64,000 bases of DNA from Stenogyne calaminthoides (taxonomy: Eukaryota > Streptophyta > Magnoliopsida > Lamiales > Lamiaceae). The stretch is taken from contig JBBCBC010000017.1 of the NCBI GenBank assembly GCA_037126765.1, positions 25,287,916 to 25,351,915 on the forward strand. The letters are read 5' to 3'. Position 1 is the stretch's first letter; every line of letters begins with the position of its first letter. This document shows positions 1 through 10,120 of this stretch, piece after piece. Made by a program: the position numbers and the translations under genes. A model generated the notes under the pieces. That model was not told the origin of the DNA, searched no databases, and worked only from the letters and a program-made list of their open reading frames with translations.

Positions 1-3000
1 TCCACGGGATTGCCATACATGCTTTCTGACTGTCTAAAACAATTTACTCACTTCTTCTCTAGAGCTTTCTGGCTAACTCAACTGCAGCTTACTAACTCTT
101 TACAACTCCAACAATCACACACAAACTACCTAAAAATAGGGTTTGGGTTTGGTTGGTGTCTCCAACTAGGTTGAGATTTTCCCGTACAATGGGCTTAGCC
201 TGTTGGTCCTGGTGCTAACGAGTCTCATACGTGTATGGGGGGGGGAATACACGTGTTCAGTGATTTTTAAAACTTTTCTTTCACTGAGGTCAGATGGGTC
301 AGGTTATCCTGATGATTTTGCCCTGAGAAGCACGAATTGCCCTGAGTCAAAGTCTACTGAGAGAATAATCCTGAGCTGCTTTCAGAAGCTTCAGATTAGC
401 CCAACTGAGCCTGAGTTTATCAGAGATTCTGAGGCGCTTCGATCAGATAATTATCTTACTGAACCCTTAGTAGAGTTAGTTCAGTTTGGTAACTATCTGT
501 TTTAGCTACTCAAGTGTGCGGAATGGTTGACCCTAAGTTTATACTCGTTTTAGCTTTGCTGAAAATCTTCCCTTCAATAAAACAGTGATTAAGGCTGTGA
601 TCAATTTGATGCAAGTTCAGTGGATTGGTTCCAACTGAATATCAGTGAACTATGCTTTCAGTAAAAAACATGCAACAGATAATAATGCAGTACAAAAAGT
701 AAAACAACACAGCAATTATAGTGGTTCAGAGACTCAAGCTCCTACGTCCACTCTCTCTGATCTTCAGAGAAATTCCTTAACCACATCCTAAAGCTTTCTG
801 GCTAACTCACTGTAGCTTACTTACTTTTCTACCTTGAGTTTTCTGGCTGACTCACTGCAGCTTACTAACTCAAACACACACAAGTGTTCAGACTACCCCA
901 AGTAGCTTACTAACTTCTTCTCTAGAGTTTTCTGGCTAACTCACTGTAGCCTACTAACTCTTTACAACTCTAACTCACCAAAAAAACACACACAAACTAC
1001 CTTAACAAAGGGTTTGGGTTTTGGGTTGATTTCCAACTAGGGTGAGATATCCTTTACAATAAGAACTAATGCAAAATCTATGATATCTCTTCTAAGCTTT
1101 GGATATATCTATCACTCTAGGCTTAGAATAGTGAGCTCTCTCCAATGTGAAACACTTGGAAAATTCTAGGGTTTTCGAGTGCTTCAATTTGCAATAATAC
1201 GAATGAGCTCTTGAGTTGCTTTGAAATTTCCCGTAACCTCTCAATGTAAAGGGTCACTGGTATATTTATAGGCAACTTCACCAAGGTCACTCTTGAAAAA
1301 CTATCCGGTGGAGGAGATAGTATCAAGGATTTCCTCTTCTGGTGTTTGATGAACGGCTATATTTAGGGTTTGAACACTCCCTTGCATGTTTTAGGAAATA
1401 TGAAGTCATGTAGCCAATCACCAATTTTTGCAGTCTGGAACTTAGTACTACTGACATGATTCAGGGTCCTGTCGCTTTCAGTGTCAGTAAAGTACAGTGT
1501 TGTCTTCCTCTGATTGGTTCTTGTCTTTAGTGAATGTAGACAAACAAAACGGCTCTTTTTGGTCAATCTCTCTGAATGAGACAACCTTAAACAACACTTA
1601 GACTTAGTTCCTTTTGTCTGCATATGAATGTTTTGGGCAATATCTATTTTCTGAATATTTGTGTTTTTCTCAGTTATAGTAGTCTTCAGATAGATTATAT
1701 TCAGTGCCTCTGAACATTCAGATTATACTGAGTATTCAAGATCTTCTTCGAGTCTTCGATTACTCTTTGGTCTTGATATCTTCTAAGTCTTCAGTGTCTT
1801 CAGTGACATACTGAGTCTTCAATGTCTTCGATGACATCTTTTGAGTCTTGATGTCTTGACAACTTCTTGAGTCTTCATTGTCTTGAAAGAACTTCTCGAG
1901 TCTTCAGTGTCTTGAAAGAACTTCTTCGAGTCTTGATGTCTTGATGACATAATGAGTCTTGATCTTCTTGATTTACTTATTGAGTCTTCAGTGTCTTCAA
2001 AATCTAACCTGATCTATATCTGCTGACTATACATGGTGCAGATAACTTCCTGAACAATCTATACTGAAACGTGACTCAGTCTATCAAGATTATCCTAAAC
2101 ATGTCATACTCAGGGTTTTTGGGATCTAATCAAAACTTCTTTATTAAATTCATCTCCCAACATAGCCTTTATGCTAAGGTTGGGAAAATCTCTCTAAGCT
2201 TAGGATATATCGTGGGTTGCTTAGATTGGGTTTAAGAACACTCATGGATGTATTTGTATGTCTACAGATTTTTGTTCTATGGTGGGAATGCTTTAAGATA
2301 TGGCTCTTGGCTTGATAGCATTTTTCCACACTTCCCACACTTAATTTGATGGAAGATCTTGTATTTATAGTGTGGATTTGAATGTTACCGTTGGAGAGAA
2401 TCACATTCAAATCCATACTATCCTGTAAGTTCTACAGCTTTTTCAGGCTGGTTGTCTACCTCTCATTGGTCCACGCCAGCTGAATCTAACGGCTATATTC
2501 TCCAGGATCTTCTGAGTCTTCAGGGTTCTCTGTCTTCATGGTTCTTCTGAGTCTTCAGGATTCTTCTGAGTCTCAGGATACTTTTACTCAGGATTCTTGA
2601 TTCAAATAGTCTCTTGGCGGACCTTGTCGATCGGGTATCTTGGCACTCGAACTAACTTGAGTTCAAATTCTTCGACTCCAGACATCCTGATCCTCAGGTC
2701 ACTAGCACTCAGACTATCTGATCATCGATGGCGTTCGATTCTCGATGAACATGACTTGATTGACTTGTCTTCAGGTGACTTGTCTTCTGAGGACATCAGA
2801 TCAGGTGACTTCTGGTTTCTGATTTCTTCTCGCCTGATCTGATCAGCTCACTTGATCAGATCAGTATAGCATCAGGTCATCTTATCAGCTTATCTGCATC
2901 AGATTAGCACATCAGGTTAGCATATCAGGTTAGTTGCATCAGGTCATCTTATCTGATCTCGATCACGTCTGATCTCGATCACTTCTGATCTCGATCAGTC

Positions 3001-3445
3001 TCATCTGCTCCTCTTCTGATCTGCACCCTTCTCTTCTGATCTGCAACCTCCTCTTCTGATCTGGTCTGGTCATCTAATCTGGTCTTCTGATCTGGTCAGC
3101 TTATCTTTTCTGGTCATCTTATCAGATCACTTCTGATCATCTGATCTTCTGATCTCAGGTCCATCTGATCAGGTAACTTCTGATTCTTCTGATCAGCTGG
3201 CTTAGCTTTTCTTTTCTTCTGATTTTACTCAGCTCATCAGTTAACTCCGGAACTCATCTTACTCATCTGATCTCAATCAGTCTCGTCTGCAGCCTCGTCT
3301 GATCTCGATCATCTACTTCTGATTTCGTGAGTTCCCCCTCAACTTGTTCTCTCGTTCCCCCTCAACTTGTTATCTGTATGTTAGCTTGAATAACACAAGT
3401 TGATAATGTTTTGGCATAATTCATCAAAACTAAAATATCCCAACA
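1..3445 (-). repeat. Minus-strand copia LTR, subfamily B-like, split by a solo LTR
   Basis: The right end, ...AAAATATCCCAACA at 3445, is the reverse complement of the B LTR start seen intact at 13189. The other end lies before the window. A solo A LTR with its own TSD (201-2162) interrupts it, so the B sequence is 1-200 plus 2163-3445. A TATAAATA promoter box on the minus strand is at 2362-2369. Bases 1-170 resemble the A LTR (blocks of TTTCTGGCT...CTTACTAACT), while 171-200 and 2163-2460 match B. The LTR may therefore be an A/B recombinant. Positions about 2700-3330 are saturated with CTGATC/GATCAG words. Whether an element body is attached outside the window cannot be told. Confidence 0.75.
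201..2162 (-). mobile_element. Solo LTR, subfamily A (TSD TAGCC)
   Basis: It begins TGTTGGTCCTGG and ends CATCTCCCAACA, which are the reverse complements of the A LTR termini. TAGCC at 196-200 is repeated exactly at 2163-2167, so this is a complete 1,962-bp solo LTR left by LTR-LTR recombination. A minus-strand TATAAATA box lies at 1263-1270. The G-rich hairpin typical of this family (two CACGTGT-type arms around a poly-G run) is near 232-264. It carries no protein-coding gene; open frames within it are incidental. Confidence 0.93.
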
Positions 3446-3835
3446 ATAAGCATCCAAAAATTCACCCAACCTAAAGCCCACAGCCCACAACCTCTACCCC
3501 TGCTAGACCCGCGCCCAGACCCACGAGATTTTCAATAAGCGTGTCTAAAATATGTTATATTGTCTATATTATTTTTGTGCAATATTTCACAAGAGAGTCA
3601 CTCTAATACTTTAAGCCACCAAACTTGTAACGCAAGTGATGGGTTTATTTTGAACTTTTTCATTATTTTAATTTAAGTATAAAAGTATTTTTATTTGAGT
3701 TTTAACTTATAAAAAAAGATTTCACATAGTATTATATTTAAATTGATATAAGTTTAAAAAAATTTGTTGCCTAATCTTTTGATTGACCCAACTTCATAAT
3801 TTCTAGGATTTACCCTACAGATGCTGCGACATGTG

Positions 3836-3877
<42 letters not shown>

Positions 3878-3984
3878 TTTTTTTTTTTTTTACAGGATTG
3901 TGACATATCGATTGACTAGTTGCATTAAGCCTGCCTACCGTGATAGTAAAATATTAAAGGAGAACGATATTTATAAATTGATAG
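3446..3984. repeat. AT-rich spacer with an (ATT)n microsatellite
   Basis: This is low-complexity DNA between the B-like LTR and element 1. An (ATT)n run of about 14 units spans roughly 3835-3876 and is followed by about 14 T. No gene is visible. The 3' flank of element 1 (15257 onward) also begins with short ATT repeats, so the element may have inserted into or beside this microsatellite. The 5' end of its LTR is missing, so that cannot be proven. Confidence 0.7.
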
Positions 3985-4140
3985 TTGAGTCAGGATTCAG
4001 TTTAGAGTGTTCAGGATGTTATCTGCACCATGTATAGTCAGCAGATATAGATCAGGTTAGATTCTGAAGATTCTGAAGACTCAGTAAGTTTCTGAAGATT
4101 CTGAAGACTCAGTAAGTTTCTGAAGAATCTGAAGTTTCAT

Positions 4141-4275
4141 TATGAAACTGAGAAACTGAAGACTCAGTATGAAACTGAGAAACTGAAGACTCATTATGAA
4201 ATTGAGAAACTGAAGACTCAGTATGAAACTGAGAAACTGAAGAATCAATATGAAACTGAGAAACTAAAGACTCAA
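4141..4275 (+). repeat. 27-bp tandem repeats in the LTR U3 region
   Basis: There are five consecutive 27-bp units (starts 4141, 4168, 4195, 4222, 4249), each beginning TATGAAACTGAGAAACTGAA with one to three substitutions. They lie about 660 bp upstream of the LTR TATA box. Tandem U3 repeats in LTR elements often act as enhancers, which is an inference here. Other A LTRs in the window have only degraded versions of this stretch. Confidence 0.85.
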
Positions 4276-4931
4276 GATGAAATCGAAAAAGCCTCAAATA
4301 TCAATCAAGATATCTCAAGACTCAAGACTCGTAAGACACCGAAAACTCGTAAGACATCAAGACTCGAAGACATTGAAGACTCAGAACACTCTGAAGACTC
4401 AGAAGATACTGAAGACACAAAAGATACTGAAGACACAAAGAGTTAATCAAGACTCGCATCTATCAATGCTCAAGATAACCCGAATGTTCCGAGGCACGTA
4501 ATAATATCTATCTATCAAGGCTACAAACCGAGAAAACGCCAATACTCGTAAAAATAGATATTGCCCAAGACATTCACATGCGCATAAAAGGAACTAAAAT
4601 AAGTGTTGTGAAGGTTATATCACTCAGAGATATTGACCAAAAAGAGCCGTTATGTTTGTCAACATTTACTGAAGACAAGAACCAATCAGAGGAAGACATC
4701 ATCAGATTTTTTATCGACAATCGAAAAGTCCAAAGTGTCATCAAGCATGTCAAGAGTACTATGTTCCGCATCAGAAAAAGTGGTGAGTGACTACATGAAA
4801 GCATATTTCCTAAAACATGCAAGGGAGTATTCAAACCCTAAAAATAGTCGTTCATCAAACACCATAAGAGGAAACTCGTGAAGCTATCTCCTCCAACGGA
4901 TAGTTTTTCAAGAGTGACCTTGGTGATTGCC

Positions 4932-4939
4932 TATAAATA
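4932..4939 (+). promoter_or_regulatory. LTR TATA box (TATAAATA)
   Basis: The context GCCTATAAATAC is conserved at the same place in the other A LTRs: 39531-39538 and 24375-24382 on the plus strand, and 1263-1270, 23257-23264 and 56991-56998 on the minus strand. It probably sets the start of the genomic RNA. The 5' LTR of element 2 has lost it by deletion. Confidence 0.7.
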
Positions 4940-6008
4940 CTAGTGACCCTCTACATTGAAGGTTACCAGGAAATTTGTAAGCAACTCAAGAGCTCAATCT
5001 TATTATTGCAAATTGAAGCACTCGAAAACCCAAGAATTTCCCAAGTGCTTTACATTGAAGAGAGCTCATTCACTAAGCCTAGTTTGATAATATATATCCA
5101 AAGCTTAGTAGAGATATCCTAGCCTTTGCATTGTACTTATTGTAAAGGATATCTCATCCTAGTTGGAAACCAACCAGAAACCCCAAACCCTTTGTAAGGT
5201 AGTTTGAGTGTGATTGTTGGTGAGTTGGAGTTGTAAAGTGTTAGTAAACTACATTGAGGTAGTCAGAAAACTCTAGAGAAAGAAGTGAGTAAACTATCTT
5301 GGATAGTCGAAAAAGTCGTGTGTGTGTTTGAGTAAGTAAACTACAAAGGAGGTAGTCGAAAAACTCAAAGTAGAAAGGTTAGTAAACTACATTGAAGTAG
5401 TCGAAAAACCTTAGGAAGTGGTTAAAGAATTTCTCTGAAGGTCGAGAGAGGGATGTAGGAGCTTGAGTCTCTACGAACCACTATAATTCTTTGTGTTGTT
5501 TTTCTTTTCTCATCTTTGCATTGTTATCTGTTGCATATCTTTAACTGAAAGCATTATTCACTGATATTAAGTTGGAACCAATCCACTGAACTTGCATCTA
5601 ACTGATCACAGCCTTAATCACTGTTTCATTAAAAGGAAGGTTTTCAGCAAAGCTAAAAACGAGTATAAACTTAGGGCTAACCATTCCGCACACTTGAGTA
5701 GCTAGAACATATAGTTACCAAACTGAACTAACTCTACTGAGGGTTCAGTAAGATAGTTATCTGATCCAAGCAAATTTCAGGATCTCTCGAAAACTCGAGC
5801 TCGGTTGGCTAATATGAAGCTTCTGAAAGCAGCTCATGATCATTGTCTCAGAAAGACTTTGACTCAGGGAGATCTGTGCTTCTCAGGACCAAATCATCAG
5901 AACAACCTGACTCATCTGACCTCAGTGAAAGAAAAGTTTTAAAAATCACCGAACACTTGTATTCCCCCCCATACACGTGTGAGACTCGCTGGCACTGGGA
6001 CCAACAAG

Positions 6009-6020
6009 TGGTATCAGAGC
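6009..6020 (+). other. Primer-binding site 1 of element 1 (tRNA-iMet)
   Basis: TGGTATCAGAGC, complementary to the 3' end of plant initiator-Met tRNA, starts two bases after the LTR end, which is the standard copia position. A second identical copy follows 99 bp downstream. Confidence 0.93.
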
Positions 6021-6093
6021 GGGAGTTCAAAAGATCACTGATTTCAAAATTGATCACCTGAACTGATCCATTTTTTTAAAACCCATTTCTGAT

Positions 6094-6119
6094 CTGATAC
6101 CAACAAGTGGTATCAGAGC
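6094..6119 (+). other. Second primer-binding site inside a hairpin
   Basis: A second TGGTATCAGAGC lies at 6108-6119, preceded by ACCAACA, the same seven bases that end the LTR. CTGATACCA (6094-6102) and TGGTATCAG (6108-6116) form a perfect 9-bp stem with a 5-base loop, so the second site would be half buried in a hairpin. Element 2 has the same arrangement 100 bp apart. Element 3 and the C element have only one site. Confidence 0.8.
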
Positions 6120-6224
6120 AGTGGTTCAACTTGAGCACTTGCTTTGGCCATAGTCTAACTTGCTGAAAGACTCTTGGTCTCATCGAATGATCTATTTGGT
6201 TTGATCTTACAAGGCTCAGACATT

Positions 6225-8612
6225 ATGCCTTCTAAGAAACTTCCTATGTTCTCAGTTGAGAGCTATGATTTATGGAGATTAAGAATGCAGCTCATCTTGT
6301 ATTCAAATCATGAAAGAATGTGGAGAGTGATTTCTGAAGGACCATTCAAATTCATTGTTGTGAATCCTAGAATTACTGAAACTGAGAGAAATGATCCCAG
6401 AACTAAATTTCCAAAGTCTGATGATCAACTTACTCCTGATGAGAGAAAGTTAGTCAATCTTGACTATATTTCCAAAGATACTTTATATAGCACTATTGAT
6501 GATGGTGTTATGGGGATGATTTCTCACTGTAATACTGCAAAAGAAATATGGGACACACTTGTTGTGATGTGTCAAGGCACATATCATATTAAAGAGAACA
6601 AACTTTTTGTTGCTATTGGAAATTTTGATAGCTTTGAAATGGAAGATGGTGAATCCATTGACAAACTTGAAGTCAGATTCACTAGCATAATGAATGATCT
6701 GAATGCTCTTGGGAAAAGATACCCACATAGAGAAGTGGCATTGAAAATTCTTAGACTATCTAAGAAATGGGATATACATGCTGTGGTGATTGAAAACACC
6801 AAAAATATTGATTCAATGCCATATCAACAAGTTTTCTTTGAACTGGAAGCTTATGAATTTGTGATTGACAAGAAATCTAAAAAAGCTGACAGTAAAGATG
6901 ATTCTTCATCTAGCAAGAATGTGGCTTTTAAAGCCAAAGAAAAATCCTGTAAGACTAGAGAGTCTGAGAACTCACCTGCCAAAAATCAAGATGAGCTGGA
7001 GGATAAGCTAGTACTGATGGCAAGGAGGTTTGAAAGACTCAATAGCAGATATGGAAAATACAAGAAATATTACAGGAATCACAAGTACAAGAGAGACTCA
7101 AAAGCTGAGGACAAAAAGGACCAGAAAGCTGAAGGATCCTCATCCAAAAAGAAAGACTCCAAGACCAAGGAGGAAAGTGATCAGGATGATGATGCCAACA
7201 GATGCTACAACTGTCAAAAGAAAGGTCACTTTCAATATGACTGTCCTGAGCTAAGTGCTAAGGAAAGAAAAGAAAGGCAAGCCAAGAGAGACAAGAAGTT
7301 CTCCAGGAAGAAAGCCATGATTGCAGAGGAAGAAGAACATTCTGAAGAAGGTTCCAGTTCTTCAGATGAGATGTTCTTAGATAGTGACAGTGATGATATC
7401 TGTCTAATGGCTGTGGAGGAGGTAAATTCTTCTATCTCTGTTGTTGCTCCTACACAAGCACATGAGTTCTCAAGTTCTACTGTAAACAGTAACTTTGACC
7501 TGATGGATTCTTTTGAGAATCTTATGAAGGACTATGCTGTGTTACAAGAACTGCTCAATGAAACTCAAGAGCAGAACAAGGAAATGACTGCTGAGAATCT
7601 GAAGTGGAAAGACTCTAAAAGTGCTGAGATCACTTCTCAATTGATGGGAACTACTGATGAACTAGATGTTCTGAAAGTACAACTCTCAGAAAAAGAGAAG
7701 GTGATAGAGACCCTAAATGGAAAATTAGAGAAATCCACCGAGGAGATTCAGCTTATCAGAACTGAGTTCAATGACCTCTTTGAGAAGCATGAAACTCTAA
7801 AGAAGTGTGAGGATAGTGCACAGAGAAAGTTAGCTCTATTGAATTCTGCATCTAAAGTGATAGATGAAATTCAGAGTTATCAAAGACTTGCAACTATAAA
7901 AGCTGGATTGGGATACATTCCAGGGGGAACCTCACAAGGTCTTTTGAATGCTGCTTCTAGTAGCACTGAGACTGTCTTTGTTAAACAAGAGGCACCTAAT
8001 CTTCTAACTGAAGAACTGCCCAAAGTTTTAGACAAGGGTAAAGGACCTATGGTTTCAGAAAAACTGAATGTTCAGGGAAGAAAGCCCAGACCTCAGGAAA
8101 AGGCTAGAAAACCTGACCACTCAGTAGGAAATCTTCAGGCCAGTACTTCAAAGCCTCAGGCTAAGAATACCAACCTGAAGAGATCTGCACTGAACCATCA
8201 GAGGAATTTTCAGAAGAGAAACACTCAGCAGAGATATTCTCAACTGAAAAGACCAAGTCCTCAAATTACTGAAAGACCCCAATTTCAGTACAGGCAACCC
8301 AAACCCCACTTGCCTAAGGGTAAAGGTTTCCTGAACCCAAGTCAGCAGAGACAGAGACCAGCTGCACAAAAGCCAAGGCACTTGAACAAAAGGCCTGAAC
8401 CCAAGAAGAACTCTAAGGCTCATGTTCATGCTAAGGCTGACACTCATACACAGGATACTGTCAAGGAACCTAGGGTGGTGAATGTGTATGTAGATATTTA
8501 TGGGAGACAAATCAGCCACTCTAAAGTAATTAGAGTTGTTAAGCAGATTTGGATTCCAAAAGATACAGCTAACCTGGTAGGACCCTACACCAAATGGGTA
8601 CCTTTGAACTGA
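6225..8612 (+). CDS. gag: Copia gag polyprotein, element 1
   Basis: This is the capsid/nucleocapsid protein of a SIRE-like copia element, which packages the element RNA in cytoplasmic particles. I chose the ATG at 6225 (MPSKKLPMFSVESYDLW) because the homologous proteins at 28152 and 55748 start at this residue; an in-frame ATG at 6174 is also open. The 795-residue product has the copia N-terminal gag domain (about residues 5-220), a Lys/Glu/Ser-rich linker, one intact CCHC zinc knuckle (CYNCQKKGHFQYDC, about residues 325-338), an acidic Ser-rich stretch, a coiled-coil segment (about 430-560) and a basic Pro/Gln-rich tail. The frame is uninterrupted and ends in TGA, followed at once by a TCTGTTTTTCAGG tract. 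This is the only intact gag in the window. Confidence 0.93.
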   Translation: MPSKKLPMFSVESYDLWRLRMQLILYSNHERMWRVISEGPFKFIVVNPRITETERNDPRTKFPKSDDQLTPDERKLVNLDYISKDTLYSTIDDGVMGMISHCNTAKEIWDTLVVMCQGTYHIKENKLFVAIGNFDSFEMEDGESIDKLEVRFTSIMNDLNALGKRYPHREVALKILRLSKKWDIHAVVIENTKNIDSMPYQQVFFELEAYEFVIDKKSKKADSKDDSSSSKNVAFKAKEKSCKTRESENSPAKNQDELEDKLVLMARRFERLNSRYGKYKKYYRNHKYKRDSKAEDKKDQKAEGSSSKKKDSKTKEESDQDDDANRCYNCQKKGHFQYDCPELSAKERKERQAKRDKKFSRKKAMIAEEEEHSEEGSSSSDEMFLDSDSDDICLMAVEEVNSSISVVAPTQAHEFSSSTVNSNFDLMDSFENLMKDYAVLQELLNETQEQNKEMTAENLKWKDSKSAEITSQLMGTTDELDVLKVQLSEKEKVIETLNGKLEKSTEEIQLIRTEFNDLFEKHETLKKCEDSAQRKLALLNSASKVIDEIQSYQRLATIKAGLGYIPGGTSQGLLNAASSSTETVFVKQEAPNLLTEELPKVLDKGKGPMVSEKLNVQGRKPRPQEKARKPDHSVGNLQASTSKPQAKNTNLKRSALNHQRNFQKRNTQQRYSQLKRPSPQITERPQFQYRQPKPHLPKGKGFLNPSQQRQRPAAQKPRHLNKRPEPKKNSKAHVHAKADTHTQDTVKEPRVVNVYVDIYGRQISHSKVIRVVKQIWIPKDTANLVGPYTKWVPLN

Positions 8613-9416
8613 TCTGTTTTTCAGGTAAAAGAAAAGGGCACTGAGCTGAATGAAGACAACATAGCCCTGATGAAAGGAAAGTTTGAGATGTCAATGATGA
8701 GGGAGATGAATTTCTTTCTTGGACTTCAAGTGAAACAAACTAAGGAAGGAATTTTCATCAATCAAGCAAAGTACACCAGAGATCTGATTGCAAAGTATGG
8801 TGTACAGAATTGCAATGCAGTTAGAATTCCCATGAATACTAACTACAAGATGGATCCTGATCCTGAAGGCAAATCAGTAAATCACACTGATTATAGAGGG
8901 ATCATTGGATCACTGCTATATCTCACAACAAGTAGGCCTGATATAACATTTGCTGTTGGGATATGTGCAAGATACCAAGCTAATCCTAAGTCTAGTCACA
9001 TGGAGGCTGCCAAAAAGATTCTTAAATATCTTAAAGGCACTGTGAATAGATGATTATGGTATCCAGCTGATGATAACCTTGAATTAACTGGTTATTCAGA
9101 TGCTGATTTTGGAGGATGTAGAATTGACAGGAATTCTACCACAGGAACTTGTCAATTTCTTGAAGTAAACCGATATCATGGTTTTCAAAGAAATGACCTC
9201 AAGAAGAACCAAGATCTTGTCAATACATGGTATTGCACACCAGATGTAAGCATGTTGATATCAGACATCACTTCATCAGAGATCATGTTGAGAAGAAAGA
9301 CATCAGGATGGAGAAAATTCATACCGATAAGAGAGTCGATATCTTGACTAAACCTTTGGGTCAATCAAGATTTCGTGAACTATCGATTGAATTAGGGATG
9401 TTGATCCAGTGTATAG
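8613..9416 (+). pseudogene. pol: Deleted pol remnant of element 1 (RT end and RNase H)
   Basis: Just after the gag stop the sequence jumps from the start of pol (GCACTGAGCTGAATGAAGA) into the late RT/RNase H region (KGKFEMSMMREMNFFLGLQVKQ). Protease, integrase and most of RT are missing. Comparison with element 2 puts the junction at CTGATGA, shared by both sides (8667-8675 here; 30540 and 33013 in element 2), so about 2.5 kb was lost across microhomology. The remaining frame 8670-9053 contains SRPDITFAVGICARYQAN and the LKYLKGT block. It stops at TGA in place of a Gly codon, and the RNase H part after about 9150 is further disrupted. This copy could not transpose by itself. Confidence 0.88.
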
Positions 9417-9985
9417 AGCAAATCAAAAAATTGAAGGTTTTCGGATGCATGAAGTTTTTCTCGTGTTTTTACTTGAAACTCGGATAAAATTGAAAAAATC
9501 TTGAACTCGAGTCTTGGGAAACTCGGATATCTCAAGATCAAGATTTCGATATTATCTTGATCTTGCTCAAGATTTCGATCATCTCGACCCTGCTCAAGAT
9601 TTCTCGATTATATCTTGACCCAAATTCAAGACTTCGATATTATCTTGATATTTTATCAAGGTCAAAACTCAGTAAAACTGATGGAGGAAATTATTCTGAA
9701 GAAGTAATGACTCATGCAATGCATTTATTGTCCAACTGAATCTCAGTAATCATTGGCAAAAAATAAAAAACACCTGAAGGAATATTTGGGCGGGGCCTTT
9801 GAAATACCTGAAGGAAGTCAATGGTCTGCAGGAACAGTAATTAATTGCACTGTTCATTAATCACCAATAAGGTTAAATTGGCGGCATAATATTCATGAAA
9901 TCGTCCTTTCATATACCCGATTTAGTCGGTGTTTAATCTCAACCGTCGATTTCTTCAATCTATACGATTTTCCACGAATCAATGC
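9417..9985 (+). other. Spacer between RNase H and the accessory ORF
   Basis: No open frame of note. The first half is rich in TCAAGAT/CTCGAT words and appears error-laden compared with 62030-62528. The second half (about 9870-9985) is a conserved upstream block that also precedes the accessory ORF in elements 2 and 4, with shared words GGCGGC, GATTTA...CGGTG and TTAATCTCAACCGTCGATTT. Confidence 0.6.
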
Positions 9986-9992
9986 TATATAT
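9986..9992 (+). promoter_or_regulatory. Putative internal TATA box of the accessory ORF, element 1
   Basis: TATATAT lies 135 bp before the accessory ATG at 10121. The sequence between is an A/C/T-rich leader without an upstream ATG and looks like a plant 5' UTR. Equivalent boxes lie at 34387 (132 bp) and 62027 on the minus strand (133 bp). Confidence 0.55.
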
Positions 9993-10120
9993 CCATTGAA
10001 AATTCATTCAAAGCCCCAATTCCAAAAGCCTTCGTTCTCAAAACACTCCGCTTCTAAAAACCTCTCATTTGCCCAGAAACCCTTCATCGTTCTCAAAACC
10101 CTTTACAAAAATTCTTCAAA

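Larger units (their letters stand above)
3985..6006 (+). repeat. 5' LTR of element 1 (subfamily A, 5' end truncated)
   Basis: From about 3985 the sequence aligns with the element 2 LTR (GATAGTTGAGTCAGGATTCAG matches 38660 onward). The first ~80 bases expected after TGTTGGGAGATG are missing or replaced. It ends in ACTGGGACCAACA at 6006, directly before a primer-binding site. TATAAATA at 4932-4939 is the probable promoter box. A five-unit 27-bp tandem array lies in U3 at 4141-4275. The C-rich hairpin near 5950-5980 has one mutated arm (CACTTGTAT instead of CACGTGTAT). Without the first bases of U3 no 5' TSD can be assigned. Confidence 0.85.

Noticed and set aside
203..505. 100-codon open frame at the start of the window
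   Set aside because: It lies in the reverse-oriented terminal part of a solo LTR and is not preserved as coding in the other LTR copies.
4141..4275. CRISPR-like array
   Set aside because: Units are directly adjacent with no spacers, in a plant LTR.
4109..4297. Repeat protein SVSQFHTES on the minus strand
   Set aside because: It is the translation of the 27-bp U3 tandem repeats in a frame that happens to be open; repeat length divisible by three explains it.
5950..5980. Rho-independent terminator
   Set aside because: The hairpin with C-rich loop is a feature of a eukaryotic LTR end, so a bacterial terminator call would be meaningless.
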